DNA of 64,000 nucleotides from Siderastrea siderea (taxonomy: Eukaryota; Cnidaria; Anthozoa; Scleractinia; Rhizangiidae). The notes under the pieces were generated by a model. It saw only the letters and a program-made list of their open reading frames with translations. It was not told where the DNA came from and searched no databases. The position numbers and the translations under genes are program-made. This document shows positions 1 to 13,100 of this stretch, piece by piece. Location: positions 2,473,911 to 2,537,910 of the forward strand of contig OZ034970.1 in NCBI GenBank assembly GCA_964030785.1, in the 5' to 3' direction. Numbering within the stretch: the first letter of the stretch is position 1; each line of letters opens with the position of its first letter.

Positions 1-3000
1 GTGAAACGGAAACGAAATGGTAGATTATGAAAAAACTCGGCAGCCGAAGCGCCAGCGCTTGCACGACGAAAAACGAACATCGACACCGGCTTCCGACAAC
101 AAGTGAAACAAGAAAGTAGCGCGGAGAGACGAAGTTGACTTGGCGAGAGGGTCGAGCCAAAGTATTAGCTATGCCATGCTGGTGAGACCTAACTAAGCCA
201 AAAAAGCTGTCCATGGCTGCTGATTAAATTGGGCTCACTATTTTTCTGGTAGATTTAGGGGTAATGTCCGCTACCAACGTGCCCAAACTGCCCTATTTAA
301 TAGCTATAGTTTACCTGAGCACATTTGTGCGGTATTCTGACTTTTTTACTCTTGTCTGAAGCTACAATTTTTTTAGCAACTGTGTGGTACAGGAGTCCAG
401 GCTACCAAATATTACTTTCCTCGTGTACTTTCCATTTGTTTTGACTGCATTATTAATAGATGCTAAAAAGGTACCCCTTCAAGGAATCGTTTTGAAAATA
501 AAGAACATTGATAAGATGTGATAAGCTAAGGGGTGTTTGACCAGCTCTGAGCATTTATGCACTCAATCTATTATCAGTGATTTTGTACTCGATTGAGCTT
601 CTCATTTATTATTGAGTTTTTAAGATAGAGTTTTTCTCTTTGTCTTTCTTAATTTAGAATTAAAATCCTTTTGAGTTAAAAAAAAAAATTAAAATCCGAG
701 TGGGGTCTACACCAATCCTTTTGAGCAAAATACTTCGTAATTTGCACCAATAGATTGTTGGAGTAAAGAGAGTGTCCAGATTCTGTGACGTCCCAGATGG
801 AAGCGACGCAAAACAAATAAATGGAATAGAAACAGCGCAATAACAAACTCACCTTGGAAAAGAGCGCCTGAGATACGGAAAAGAATGTTTGGTAAAGGGG
901 ATGACAAACGAGAACAGTTCATGAGACCTTGAAAGTTCTGACTAACTAGTCTTGGATTCGGTACCTAATTGTATTCGCCAAAATGACGTGAGAGAGGAGA
1001 ATCTCCAAGAAGATAAAGAAGTGTTTTGCGTTTTAGTAACTTTTTTTGAAAGACGTTGTTGTATAGGCTACCCACTGATATATCATCATCAGTTTGATGA
1101 AATAAAAAATAAAAAAAATAAAGTTTATTTTATTTCCCATCTACGGTCTGCCCTTTTCTAAAATATTCAGAAATAAAAAAACGCAAAGATCCATATTGAA
1201 AGCCAGATTTTTACGTGAGCTTCGACCTAAAAATCTAAATACTATTTCAGACATAGCATTGACGTTTTGCTTAAAAAAGCTTTTTGTCTCCACAGTGGCA
1301 CAAAGAGCATACCCATAGCTGTTTACAATTTGGTGTGACAGAATACAACTGTCACGATAGAACTCTCCTATGAACTCATTGCTTACGGTCGTCAGAAGAA
1401 GCGGAAGAAGGAATAGAAAGGAGGTTCCATCCGCTGGAAAGGAGAATTATTATCAGTCCGGGACATAACCAGAAATGGTTATATGGTGACCTCATCAGAA
1501 AAGTCAATATGGCCGCCGAAGCTGGGCACACTATATTTAGTCATTTCTGAGCTCTTTTCTCGGTCGTAAAGGACCCTTTTCCCAAAAGGCTTTGCACACA
1601 ATAGCACCAAACAATGAAGATGCAGTCGAGTGGGGAAAAAATTGGCGTCGTTTAACGTGTTGAGGATATTGAGCACGAGAACCGTCGCGAGGTTCGCTAA
1701 GTTCTATTCGATTACATAGCGAGTGGGCATCAGAGAAGTGGAAAAACAAGGTACGTCGCATTTTTTTCGTCTTGCCAAAAAAATATCACGAATGTCTTTA
1801 TAAAATGTGCCTTTAATTGATGGTATTTGCGTATGGTAACGCGGCTGCAGTGTTGGTAACACGGCTTTCGAAGTAGCAGTGAAGTTTCGGCTAGCCTGTT
1901 GGCCGATCGAAGGCTGCTGTGACTCGAATTTCACGCTGTGTTCATTTTTTCTGTGCAGTCAAGGAAAAGCACCGTGATTGTAGATTGTGTGGGAGTAAAA
2001 AAAAAAATAAACTAAAAAAACATGGGAGATGAGACCCTGCAAGCTGTAGGCCGCATTGGAAACGGTTCTCTGGCTGCCGTGAGAAATTAGGATTGTAAAA
2101 GCTGTGTGCAGCATGCAGAACAAAATGTTATCATATTCTGGCAGTAGAAATTTAAATGGGCTTTTAGATGCTCATTTCATCATCTGGGTCAAATGTGCTT
2201 TTAGGAAAATATTTGTGGTGCTTTCTTGCAGAAGCAGCTGCAAGATGTTTTTTATTTCATGACCTTAATTTTTTGCTTCCAAATAAATTTTGACATATTT
2301 TATTTACTCGGTGAGCCCTCACTTCTGGCACTCTGTAAACTGGTGTTGTTTTTTGTTTGATGCTGTGTGATTTGAAGACTTGCATCATTTTGTATTCTAC
2401 TGTCTATTTAAATTAATTTACTAGTTTGCTATTACCATCATAAAACAAGACCAAGAAAAAAAGTATTTGCAACAACATAACAACAAGAGTTGCTTTTTTC
2501 CAGGTTATATTATACAGAGCTGCTTACCCAGAAGAACTGGCACAATTGGAGTGTTTTGATGGAGGATGTTTGCATAAATAATAAATTATTGTCAAAAGAA
2601 GCATTGTTAGTAATACCTTTTCATTATTTTTGTGCAACTATAAGAACCGTGTGGGGCTGCCAGGCTGGGAACTGAAAATGCAGAGCACTGGGGAGTCAAA
2701 GGAAAATAATGTTGGCACCATTCGAAGGGGATGATACCTATACTGCCCCCAAAACTACAGCATGAAATGCAAGTATTCCTAAGTTTAGCCTTCAACATTC
2801 CCGCTGCTGTGCATACCCTGCTTAATAGACAAGCTAGGGAAACGGATGAGTCTTCTCCCCGGGGAGATTAGAATAACATTTTCTTACATGATGATAGTAG
2901 TGACATTCCTTAGACTTTTCACCTGTAGCATAACTCCAGTGAGTCAAGAATAATATTGCTCTCCAAATTTTTCTTAACTGTAATCCTAGAGGAGACCAAT

Positions 3001-3745
3001 CTGGACATGACACAAGCTGCCTGCTTTAAGATCCCATTATGAAATATCTCATACACCACGCACAAAACAATGATGGAAATATGTTTATTTCTTCAGTTAC
3101 AACCCTAAGTAAATACCGTGATGTATTACTAGTATGACTAGTATGTATTATTATGTAGTATGTATTATTAGAATTCCATACTCTCTACTCAAAGTGATAT
3201 CCAAATCGGCAGTTTACCATCCCTCTCTCCTTCCATATGAGAGTACGCCCTGGGTGGTTTGAACGCTTTCACGGGGAAGTCGAGTGATCATAGGGTTGAA
3301 ATATTTTCCTTGAATGAAGTTGATTTATTCCTTGCAATTGTTTGTGCTTATTGCTGTTTTACATAAGTGTTTGTAAGTCATATCTTGTCACAATATCAAA
3401 ACTTTTATTAGCAATGCATAGCTTATCACAACTTAAAATGTACTTCCTGTAAAGATATTGGGAGAAAAAGATCTTCAAACAAGATTGAACAGTTTGCTTT
3501 CACTTCTGATCAGTGTAGGTTACTTACTACTTGGATAGTGTCATTCAGCAATGAAAGTGATCTTGCTAGCCATCTGAACTGGGTATATATTAAAGAGATC
3601 CTCTTCATTGAGTTGTGGATTAGCAAACAATTAAAGGAATAGTTTATTACATTTCCAAAGCTAATTCAGGGCTTGTTTCAGTTGTTTTTTGCATTGACAC
3701 TAACTAGTACCCTCTGTAATAAGTGCTCTGGGTTGGATGGGACTA
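1..3745. other. Intergenic DNA, no gene recognised
   Basis: Only short open frames (about 60-76 codons) occur, and none resembles a known family or shows paired splice signals in phase. Small local features include an A-run with a duplicated AAAATCCTTTTGAG segment around 655-735 and short TAGTATGTATTATTA repetitions around 3125-3170. I see no RNA gene or clear promoter. Confidence 0.6.
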
Positions 3746-4345
3746 TCCCTTGCACCAAGAGCCTGGTAAAACCAGGGTTTTACCCTGGTCCAAGCCTGGT
3801 TAAAAAACCAGGGTACCCTGGTTCTTAAACCAGGCTTACCAGACTCAAACCCTATGTGCAAAAAAGTCTGGTAACCCTGGTTACCCTGGTTATTTAGAAA
3901 ACCAGGGTTACCAGACGTACCAGGGTAACCAGGGTTTAACCAGACTCTGAGAAGTCTGGGCTAACCTAGGTTACCCTGGTTACCCTGGTAAGTCTGGTGA
4001 CCCTGGTTTTCTAAATTACCAGGGTTACCCGGGTTTAACCAGGCTCTTAAGGTCTGGGTTGACCAGGGTAACCCTGGTAAACCTGGTGGCAAATTTTACT
4101 GAAAACCAGGCTTACCAGACTCGGACCCTATGTGCAAAAAAGCCTGGTTAACCCCGGTTTCCCTGGTAAGCCCGGTAACCGTGGTTGTCTGAATAACCAG
4201 GGTTACCCAGGTACATTATTTTTGACTATAACATCTGGGTCAACCCCGGTAACCTTGGTTTTTCTAAGAAGCCTGGTGATGCTGGGAAATTTCAAGAAAG
4301 CATTGGAAACCAGTAAACTGAGGTTTGTAGCCAATGTTCAAAAAG
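3746..4345 (+). repeat. CCTGG/CCAGG palindrome-rich interspersed repeat, copy 1
   Basis: This is about 600 bp of alternating CCTGGTTA-type and TAACCAGG-type words, so almost any part can pair with a neighbouring part. The outer end begins TATCCCTTGCACCAAGAGCC. The reverse complement of that same end closes the second copy at 21290-21828, so the two copies face each other. The internal order of words differs between copies, so only the outer 28 bp is a strict inverted match. The open frame across 4132-4350 is a by-product of the repeat. Confidence 0.75.
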
Positions 4346-4393
4346 ACTAAAAAGCACAGTATCCTTAACTATGCATAACATGGATATAGTCCT

Positions 4394-4627
4394 GGGCCCA
4401 GTTGCATAAAGCAACTTGAGATTAAAAGGGTTTTTTGCAACAATTCCCTCTGTTCTGGAGGATTTCTTCGTGTTCTCTTTGTGTTTCCTAAAGTACTCTA
4501 CTCTATACTCACTAATCTGTCTTCGGCCGAGTTATCCGTGATACTGTGCCAAAAAGTCCTCCAGAACAAAGGAAATGGTTGCAGAAAATTCGCACTTAAT
4601 CTTAAGTTGCTTTATGGAGCTGGGCCC
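4394..4627. mobile_element. MITE with about 75-bp terminal inverted repeats
   Basis: The left end GGGCCCAGTTGCATAAAGCA is matched on the opposite strand by the right end GGGCCCAGCTCCATAAAGCA. Similarity continues inward through the word TTCTGGAGGA on both sides. The unit is 234 bp and has no coding capacity. I could not see a clear target-site duplication, so the superfamily is not assigned. Confidence 0.75.
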
Positions 4628-4709
4628 TTGTGAACTAAACGCAAATACTAGGAGTTACACAGTACATGTATCATGAAAGGCCCACATGTACATGTGCACA
4701 CACAATTAC

Positions 4710-7700
4710 TTAAAGAGCCAGTGTCACCCAAAGCGCTTTGCGCGCTTTTGTTTTTGTTTTGAAACAGCTTTTTGTATTTGGCTAGCGCGTTTGCCAGACT
4801 TTTCGCAAATTATACCTTGCAAACTGGCCTTTCAGCGAGCTGATACGTACAATAGTAACCTCTAAAAATAGAAATATCTTAATCGCTAGATCTTACTGGA
4901 GAAAACAACTCAAGATCTGAATTTGTAGTCAACGCGTATGGAGCTATTATAACAACCGATCGATTGATCGATCGATCGATCTCGATGTACGTAAAACCAG
5001 AGCAGCCACTTCCACTCGATATAAAAATAAAACAAAAACAAGTAGTAAGAATATTGACGTCTTCATCGCTAGATGTCACTGGAGAAAAGTACTCAAGATC
5101 TGACTTCGCAGTCAATGCGTGTACATGAATATATTACAGTCCGATCGATTGATCGCCCGATCGATCGCATCGATCGCAAAACCAGATTAGTTACTTACAC
5201 TTTTTGGAAACATAAAACATAAACAGAGAATGAACACAATGAATAATTAAGCAAAACACCACAAGCTCATGACCATAAACATTATTTTGGAGCAGGCCCG
5301 TAGCTACTGTTATTTTGTGACCACGATGAAAATTAACGTTCCTTCTGTTTTCATCCGGCAACGAACGTAGCACCATTTCGGTGAACGCAGTGTCAGTGCT
5401 GTTGCTGAAACCTACAGTTGTTTTTCTTTCTCTCCGCTACTGATAGACGGACTCCTTCAGCCGTACAACTTTGGTAGAGCGCGGAAGACTTGGCCTTCGC
5501 CTCAGCTTTCCTGAACCCTACGAAGCATCCAATTTAAAGATCTCCTTCTCCACCGCCAAAACACTTCAGAATTAGGAAATATGCAACGAAATCGATACGA
5601 CGGCACTTAAATGTCAAGTCAAAATTTACACTAGTCCTTTCGGATTGCTAACGGCAGCGATGGAAGAAGATACAAATCAGACTTCACAACAATCAAGAAA
5701 ATGACGGTTCCTTCATATATGAAAATTGTACCTCGGGGCGCAAAGCACTTTGAGTGACACTACGGGTTTCAGCAATACTACTGACAGTACGTTTGCCGAA
5801 ATAGTGCTAGATTCGTTGCCAAATGAAAACAGAAGGAACGTTAATTTACCATGTAAAATAACAGTAGCTACGGCCTTGCTCCAAAATAATGCTTATGGTC
5901 ATGAGCTTGTGCTGTTTTGCTTAATTATTCCTTGTGTTCACTGTCTGTTTATGTTTTATTTTTACAAAAAGCGTAAGTGGCTATTCTGGTTTTGCGTCCA
6001 TCGACATCAGTCGATGCGATCAATCGCGCAATCAATCGATCGGACTGTAATAGATCCATGTATATGCATTGAATGCAAACTCAGATCTTGAGTAGTTTTC
6101 TCCAGTGACAACTAGCGACGAAGACGTCAATATTCTTACTACTTGTTTTTGCCTTATTATTCTTATATCGAGTGGAAGTGGCTACTCTGGTTTTACAGTA
6201 CCGCTCAAAGGAAAGTTACCACCCTCTCGCGAGACGCGAATCGCGTCGCGCGCTACGCGATTCTCGTAGCGCGCAACGCGACTTTTGTCGTGCGCGAAGC
6301 CCTAAAAACTGTAAGTTTTGCAGCTTAAAATTCTCTCGTAATTTTGATTGCCTATTGTAAAGCGAACGCCGATTGATAACGATCATTGAACGATCGGAGA
6401 ACCCGGCGCCATTCGCGTCGTTTCGAGCAAAAACTAAGAACTGCTTTGGAATTCGAAGTGCGTGAATTTCACATGTACATGCAACTTTACATCAGATTAT
6501 TGCCAACAGCAATTCTAAACGACAATTCTTTATATGCCTTAACATTAAAAAGCCACATCCATGGTTACATTAAACGAATGGAAAGCAAATCTATAAATTT
6601 ACCGAATGTTCGATCGAACCACATTCTTCATCGAACAAATTTAACCGCTGCACATGCAAGGCTTCTAATTTCACTTCGACAGGTTATTTCACAAACGTAT
6701 TTTGTCACCGAAATCTGCTGGATTAGTTAACTGCTAATATTTTGTGGCTCTCGTCTTTTTAAATTCGATAGTGATCTGTCGAAATTGAGACAAAAACTTG
6801 CCGATCGTTCGATCCGAAGCGCACACCTCGTGCTTTGTCAACAAAGGACATAAAGCGCTTGTCAACTTACTTCGGCATTTATATTTTAAATCGATAGAAT
6901 CAAGTTTTATAGTGAATGAAATTTTGAAAGCGATGTGTGAATAGGCTGTGAGTTAACAAATTTCCCTCGAAAATCCTTGATTTTGGATGGGATCATGCGT
7001 TAGTAGCAGACGTGACAGGTTTCAAATTACACATGCACGTTGTTTTGAAGTTATGCAAATTTGTGAAGTTATGCCAATTATTTTTGTCCATGTGTTTCAG
7101 CGAATTGAAGGTAAATTATACCGCTTGCTTGATTAAAAAAAACTAAATCGTTTTACTTTATTGAAGCGAATTCACTATGTCGCTTGCTAAAAGAAACTTC
7201 AAACACGTTCTCTGTTTTCAGTTTTTACCGAAAGCGATGTGTCGATCGCTGATGTCGCGAGCTCGAGCGTAACGAAAACTTCAAACACAATCTTATTTCA
7301 ATCAACTTGTTTATGGCGAACTAACAGGTATATGTGTTGGATATGAATTTTAAAACTCGCCAATCGATTTTTATGTTCTACTGATGACAAAGCCAAAGAA
7401 ATTTGGCCAAACATGTCGCAAGTGGAAACGAAAACTACAGACATAGTCAGTCGATTGCGATGTATTACGTCGCCAGCTATGAAAAATAAACTCAAACTCA
7501 TACGCTTAAAGTTAGTTCTAATATTTGCGTAAAGGAAAACCAGAAACACATCAAATCCTTCTTTCTTGGTGTCGCACCGAAGTGTCCGAAGTGCAGTTGC
7601 TATCCCGTGAAAATCGCTTCGCGAATTTCATCGGTAAATCGTTCCTAATTTATGCCAAAATTGCCGCTTCAGTGACTCTCGCGCTACGCGATTCGCGTAG

Positions 7701-8070
7701 CGCGCGACGCGATTCTCGTAGCGCGAGACGCGATTCGCGTAGCGCGCGAAACGAGACGCGACTGGTAACTTTCCTTTGGCCGGTACTGTACGTCCATCGA
7801 GATCGATCGATCATTCCATCGATCAATCAATCGGTTGTTATAAAAGCTCCATACGTGTTGACTACAAAGTCAGAATCTAGAGTTGTTTTCTCCGGTAACA
7901 TCTAGTGAGGAAGATATTATGATTTTCAGGGGCTACTACTGTGAATATCAGCTTGCTGAAAGGCCAGTGCAGCAGGGTATAATTTGCGAAATGTCCGGCA
8001 AATGCGCCAGCCAAACTTCAAAACAAAAGCACAACTGCGCAAAGCACTTTGAGTGACACTAGCTCTTTAA
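4710..8070. mobile_element. TTAA-flanked foldback DNA transposon, interrupted by a nested element
   Basis: Both ends are TTAA, followed by the inverted repeat AAGAGCCAGTGTCACCCAAA on the left and AAGAGCTAGTGTCACTCAAA read inward on the right. The left arm is 4710-5412. The right arm is split into 5764-6195 and 7789-8070 by the nested element at 6196-7788. Without that insertion the element is about 1.77 kb with arms near 0.7 kb and a loop of about 350 bp. Arms have visible substitutions, so the insertion is not recent. A GATC-rich stretch lies in the arms near 4957-4985. No transposase frame was recognised. TTAA duplication fits piggyBac- or Kolobok-type integration, but the superfamily is not proven. 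Confidence 0.85.
6196..7788. mobile_element. TA-flanked (Tc1/mariner-type) non-autonomous element nested in the foldback arm
   Basis: The element starts CAGTACCGCTCAAAGGAAAG and ends with CTTTCCTTTGGCCGGTACTG, giving inverted termini of about 25 bp. A TA dinucleotide lies on each side (6194-6195 and 7789-7790). Removing the element restores continuity with the opposite arm of the host foldback at about 4985-4997. Just inside both ends are GC-rich subterminal repeats built on CGCGTAGCGCG/CGACGCGATTC words (about 6216-6300 and 7678-7760). A 114-codon frame at 6386-6730 is not similar to a transposase I recognise. Confidence 0.85.
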
Positions 8071-11000
8071 ACAATACTGCACCAGCATACTACCTAATTA
8101 ATTAAATCTTCAAGTACAAGGTATACGTTGTAGGTTGTAATGAGAAATGATAAAATATAAAAAAAGTAATATTTGTCCAGGTTTATCCTGCATTCAAGAC
8201 TACTACAGCAAACCCCAAGCCCAGTGTACATTAAATGTACATGTACACTGTATGACGCTTTGTATTCTATGCCAGTCACTTTGTGGCCACATTCAGTTTA
8301 CCTCAGAATGTCTATTTTTTAACAAATCTCCAATATCAGTTAAAATATTTACAGTGTATCTGTGCATATGAGGCAAAACCAAATGAAAAGAATCATTGAG
8401 TAACAGGGAGTATACACATTCACTGATTTTACATTTACGGTCTTATCTGTTTTGGCTGCCTTCATTTCACTTGCAGTTAACAATCTTCTGAGTTCAGTCC
8501 TCTTATGTCATGTAGACGTGGTCCTAGAAAAAAATATTGAGAAGAAATTAAAAAAAAAGTTCTAGGTCTGTCATACACTCAACATTATTAGGTTGTAATG
8601 TTAATTTTCAATAACATATAAAAAGGTTCATGTAAATTTACAATAATATTATGAATACAGTTTAAGCAGTGAACAAAATTAGTAAAAGGTGTAAATATTA
8701 ATTTAATGACTTTTAGTCAAGTATTGGGTTCCAAAGCTGTGGAGTGGCAAAATAAGAAAGATTTCTTAAAATAAACTGTCACTTTAGTGACATCGACAAA
8801 CATCGTAAGCATTACAGTGATAGTCCATTTCAAAACCTTAATAGCCCTGATAAGAATACAATTTTCTAGTACACCATAACAGAACACATCCTGTTTGCAT
8901 GTATTGTACTCAGTGAATACACGATGATCCGGTTTTCAAATGTTCATGTACGAGGTTCCAACAAATCTCCAAAAATGATGTGCCTATCGACTGAGTGAGA
9001 GGACTAGGCAGGAAAATATTTGGCTTAAGGTCATGGTGTACAGACTGAGCACAGCGAGGTCTGTGTGCCACGACCGGCTTGTCCTAACTCTGTCAATACA
9101 CATTTATCATACCACCAATTTCATGCTACGTGTAAATACACGCATTTTTGGAAAATTTCAAAACTATGCTTAAAAATACTCAAAGCATGTTAAAGTGCAT
9201 GCGTGTTGAATGAACCAATGATGTGTGCAAGACTGGACGGCTTTTTCCAGACTGGCTTGCATCAACCCACCTGGCCCTACACACATCAACTCGGAATACA
9301 TCTGTACCGTATATAATACACTAAGAGAGAACTGTTGTCCACCCATCATGGAAAAACGGCTTAGTTACAAAAAGCCAAAACCACACCACTTTTATACTTT
9401 CCTGGCAGGGATGTGCAACACTGTGCCATGGCTGTTGATGTGTCACTACTTTCAACTGCTTATGCAAATTGATGTCAGTTTTCAAGATATCATGTTGTTG
9501 AGTGGTGAATTGTTCATGGGTACCAGCTAGTTTTTTTTTATAATATTGTGTTGTTGGGGATGTACATGTATGGTGGTATAAGAAGTTGAGTTCTCAAGTG
9601 ACTGAAAAATGAAAATGGTGGACATGAAATTCAAAGCCCAAATGCAAGGAAATACAATGTATGCTACTATTGTAGTTTTAACCCTGTTATCCCAAGCAGT
9701 TAGCCTCTAGTGGTCTAACGTGGTTGTAACTGGGTGTAGATGTTATGTATTGAAATGAAATGAGATCCCAAGAGAAGCTGAACCTGAGGTGTTCCCTATA
9801 CCAGCCAGGAGTTCTAACTACTACATGTACAGTAACCTACATTGTACAGAATGTAGATTACATAGGAGTCTAGACATGAGCTACAGGTGTACAGCTGTAT
9901 TGTAGGGCATTACTTACAGTACAAGGTCACCATACAGTCAGATGCCTTCAACACTGCCCTTTCTAGCACTATGCAGGACATGATACAGTATGAACCTAGT
10001 AAGATGACCTACTTCACTAACAGTTTTCTTGTAGATTAGTACAATCAGGTAGCTGGAGTGCAGAAGGTCCTGGGTATGACTTCAGTTAGGGATTTAACTT
10101 GGTGTCCTAATCCCACAATTGCTTCATGTTGAGCACATGTATCATCATTCTTTTGGTTAATAAATGACCAATCTTAGTAATTATTTACAACATCAGTAAT
10201 AACTTTACAATATTAATAACCATGGCTCTATATCAGCAGGGCTTTTGTTTCAGTGTACTGTTCGGGATTGTGGCTTGTCCACAATAATCTAGTATCCATG
10301 TCTTAAAAATTCAAGCATTCAATGATCACCAAGGAGATAATGTCTTCATATGACATGAATCCAAATTATGCCATTCTGTCAAAATCTTTAAAAGGAATGC
10401 CTGCAACCAATGCCCAATACACTGTACATGTACACGTCCTTTGTTTAAAGAAAACAGATCTACATGTAAGCAACACAAATTTGAAGTGTAACATGAGGAT
10501 TCTAATGTATACAGCTAAAACGTTGTCTGATTTTACAGCCTGGAGCTTACAAGAGGAGACCGAAAGGTAGTACAGGTAGCTGAAAATGGTTTGTGATTTG
10601 GCTGTAATTTCGCAGTTGTCGCTACCATAGGAGGGGTGAAAGTACGATAAACACTTGCCTGTATGATTTAATTTGTGTAGGGGTGAGCCACAGCTAAGTT
10701 TGGTAAATTTATTAATAGATTACCCATAGCACCTTGTGGTCTTACTGCGTAGGTTTTCCGACAACGTTAATTGTAGCTATATGTTTGAGTAACTTACCTG
10801 ACCATGTGTGATGCATTCCTTTGCTATGTACAACATGCATCAAGAAACTGTTTTGCTGTAGAACTTGGAGTCATACTGATACAATGTGTATAAATGTAGA
10901 AACCTGATGAAAAATTTTGAGAGTAAAATTTATAAATGGATCATAAAAAATAAACTTACTACTCACATACATGTACATGTAGCTACATGTATAAAGGTGA

Positions 11001-11689
11001 ATGTAAATCATATTTTAATTTCATCTATACCACAGTACATGAACTACTTTACAGATCCCAGGAGATTGTTGAAGGAGCAGTGTACATGTAGATGTATGAG
11101 GTTCAGGTTTGAACTGAAATTTAACTTCCATATAGGATGTAACTAAACAGCGCCAGTCATCTAGCCCAGTTGATTGTGTTATTGACCTTTCAATAATTTT
11201 GCAAACAAATCAAGAATAAAAAAAATAGTGTGATAAAATACATGTACAGTACATGCCTAAGTTAATATTTGGTTCTTGGCAAAAGTGCAAAAAACTCACT
11301 GGAGACAGTTTGACACACTGAACACCATCCCCTTAAAGCCAAATAATTTTTTTCTTCAGCTCTTGAATTAGGAAATAAGCCAAAAATTGAAAAGTTGCCA
11401 TTTTGAACGCTGTTTTCCCATAACATGATTGAGCAGTTTTGATGATTTTCAAAAAAAGTTAACATTCATGAGACACTCAAATGCCCTCCTGGATTTATAA
11501 AGTTCTTTCATTTACATGTAGACAACTCTGAACAAGTAGGTACATTGTTTTCATAATGTTTTCTGCACACTGCAGGTGTAATTTGTATATCACATGCCAT
11601 TCACCTCCGAGCACAACAATGGTCACCTCCACAGCTTTTTGGCCATATCTGATAACAAGTTACCTGTACCAGTCCGTGGGGCTGGATAT
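8071..11689. other. Intergenic DNA rich in ACATGTACATGT palindromes, no gene recognised
   Basis: No open frame here resembles a known protein. The longest, 101 codons at 9225-9530, shows no domain and no splice support. Words such as ACATGTACATGT and TACATGTA recur (for example near 8235, 10425, 10970-10990 and 11082). Confidence 0.5.
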
Positions 11690-13100
11690 TAACTTGTGTG
11701 GCATAATAATTATTATTAAAAGCTGGACTAGGTATATTGGATTTCTAACATTCTGATTGGCTGAACGGAGCCAGGCTATCAGCTCATATACCTGCTGTGA
11801 CCAAATATGGACAATGAACACTCAACAACAAAATGAACAAAGTGAGCTGAAAGTTTTTTCCTCGCCAGCAACCCGGCGAGAAAAATAGACAAGAAAAATC
11901 ACTTGGCATGCAGCGAATTTGAATTAAGCAGAAATTCCAACAGCGTCACTAACAGCGTCGTCTAACACAAGTCAAAATTGTTTGAAGAAACTGTGCAGAA
12001 AAATAAAGTAGAAATTTAAGCATTGAGCGTTGTGTTTACAATTAATTTCGATCGTCACGTCGATCATTAAAATTGAACAAACGGTAGGTTTTATTAGGAA
12101 GCCTTTCCACTTCAAAATATCAAGACAAGACAAAATAAAACACAGTGAAATGGAGCAGAAGCATTTAATAACAACTGTCACACGTTCATGACGATTCGGT
12201 GCGAAAATCATGAAGCAGTCTAAACAAGTACTAAACAAACTACAGCTGCAAACTACCAAGAAGGCCGAAGGAAGGGCGAAATTTTTTTTCGGCTTTAACA
12301 CGCAAAATTGACACTGGTTTACCTGCACTCTTTGTAGCTCTGTGTTCCAACAGGTCCAAATGCTCAGATAGAAATCGGATGCCATGTAAACGGAGTTGAA
12401 TCGCTTTTGCAGTTGTTTGAATGTTGTTTTTACCATTCCGTCTGCAACCTCTAAACCGAGAACAACTGCATTTTGTGCTTTGCATTAAACAAACTATGAT
12501 GGTGAGTTCTAATGTTCCTCGCTACAGTAATCTTGCTTCTGAGCTGCATAGAAATTACTTCTTCAAGTTCAAATTGGTTCTGCCTTCTTTTCGATCAAAC
12601 ACGCACATGATGGCTCCGTTGTGCGAACAGATTACAAACTTGTTCTGTTTCAACTCCAGCAGCTAATATGGTGAAATTGTACAGCTTCAATCCGTTTTGA
12701 ACGATGATTACAACAATGTTTCGGGGAAAATCAAACATGTACCATATCTCAGAGCCAATAATTAGAAGATTTTTTTCCCAAACTTGTGCCACTTCGTTCA
12801 CTTTCGAGCAGTTTTCATTGATTCATTCAGCTTTGCAATGAAACGCTACAACGCTTCGCAAGGTTTTGGCGCCTTTTTCGTTCAGTCATGTGATCGATTC
12901 TTGCTCCCTTTTTATCCCTTTTCTCATTCTTCTCTTTCTTTCTTGATTTTTTTTAACAAAAATAGTAGTTAAGCTTTTAATAAAACAATTATTCTACTCG
13001 GGCTTGCTGGATATCAAATGATTATAACCAACTCGGCGCTACGCGCCTTGTTGGTTATCTATCATTTCATATCCAGCGCGCCCTCGTAGAATAATTGTTA
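11690..13100. repeat. Probable repeat element ending in a long hairpin
   Basis: The right end (about 12979-13100) is an imperfect hairpin with arms near 50 bp, pairing ATTCTACTCGGGCTTGCTGG with the opposite strand of CCAGCGCGCCCTCGTAGAAT around a GGCGCTACGCGCC centre. Overlapping frames include one of 154 codons on the minus strand (11972-12436) and an 81-codon frame on each strand. None has a recognisable domain. The left boundary is uncertain, so this is a tentative element call. Confidence 0.4.
12979..13100. repeat. Long imperfect hairpin
   Basis: Two arms of about 50 bp pair across a GC-rich centre (GGCGCTACGCGCC). Each arm holds GCTGGATAT and a TAACCAAC-type word in matched positions. 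The outer AATTATT/AATAATT words extend the pairing. It could be the palindromic end of a transposon. Confidence 0.7.

Noticed and set aside
6386..6730. A transposase in the TA-flanked element
   Set aside because: The 114-codon frame shows no DDE/D catalytic pattern or helix-turn-helix that I can recognise.
11972..12436. A 154-codon cysteine-rich minus-strand protein
   Set aside because: No domain, signal or splice support, and it overlaps other frames in a region that looks like a repeat. Length alone is weak evidence in AT-rich DNA.
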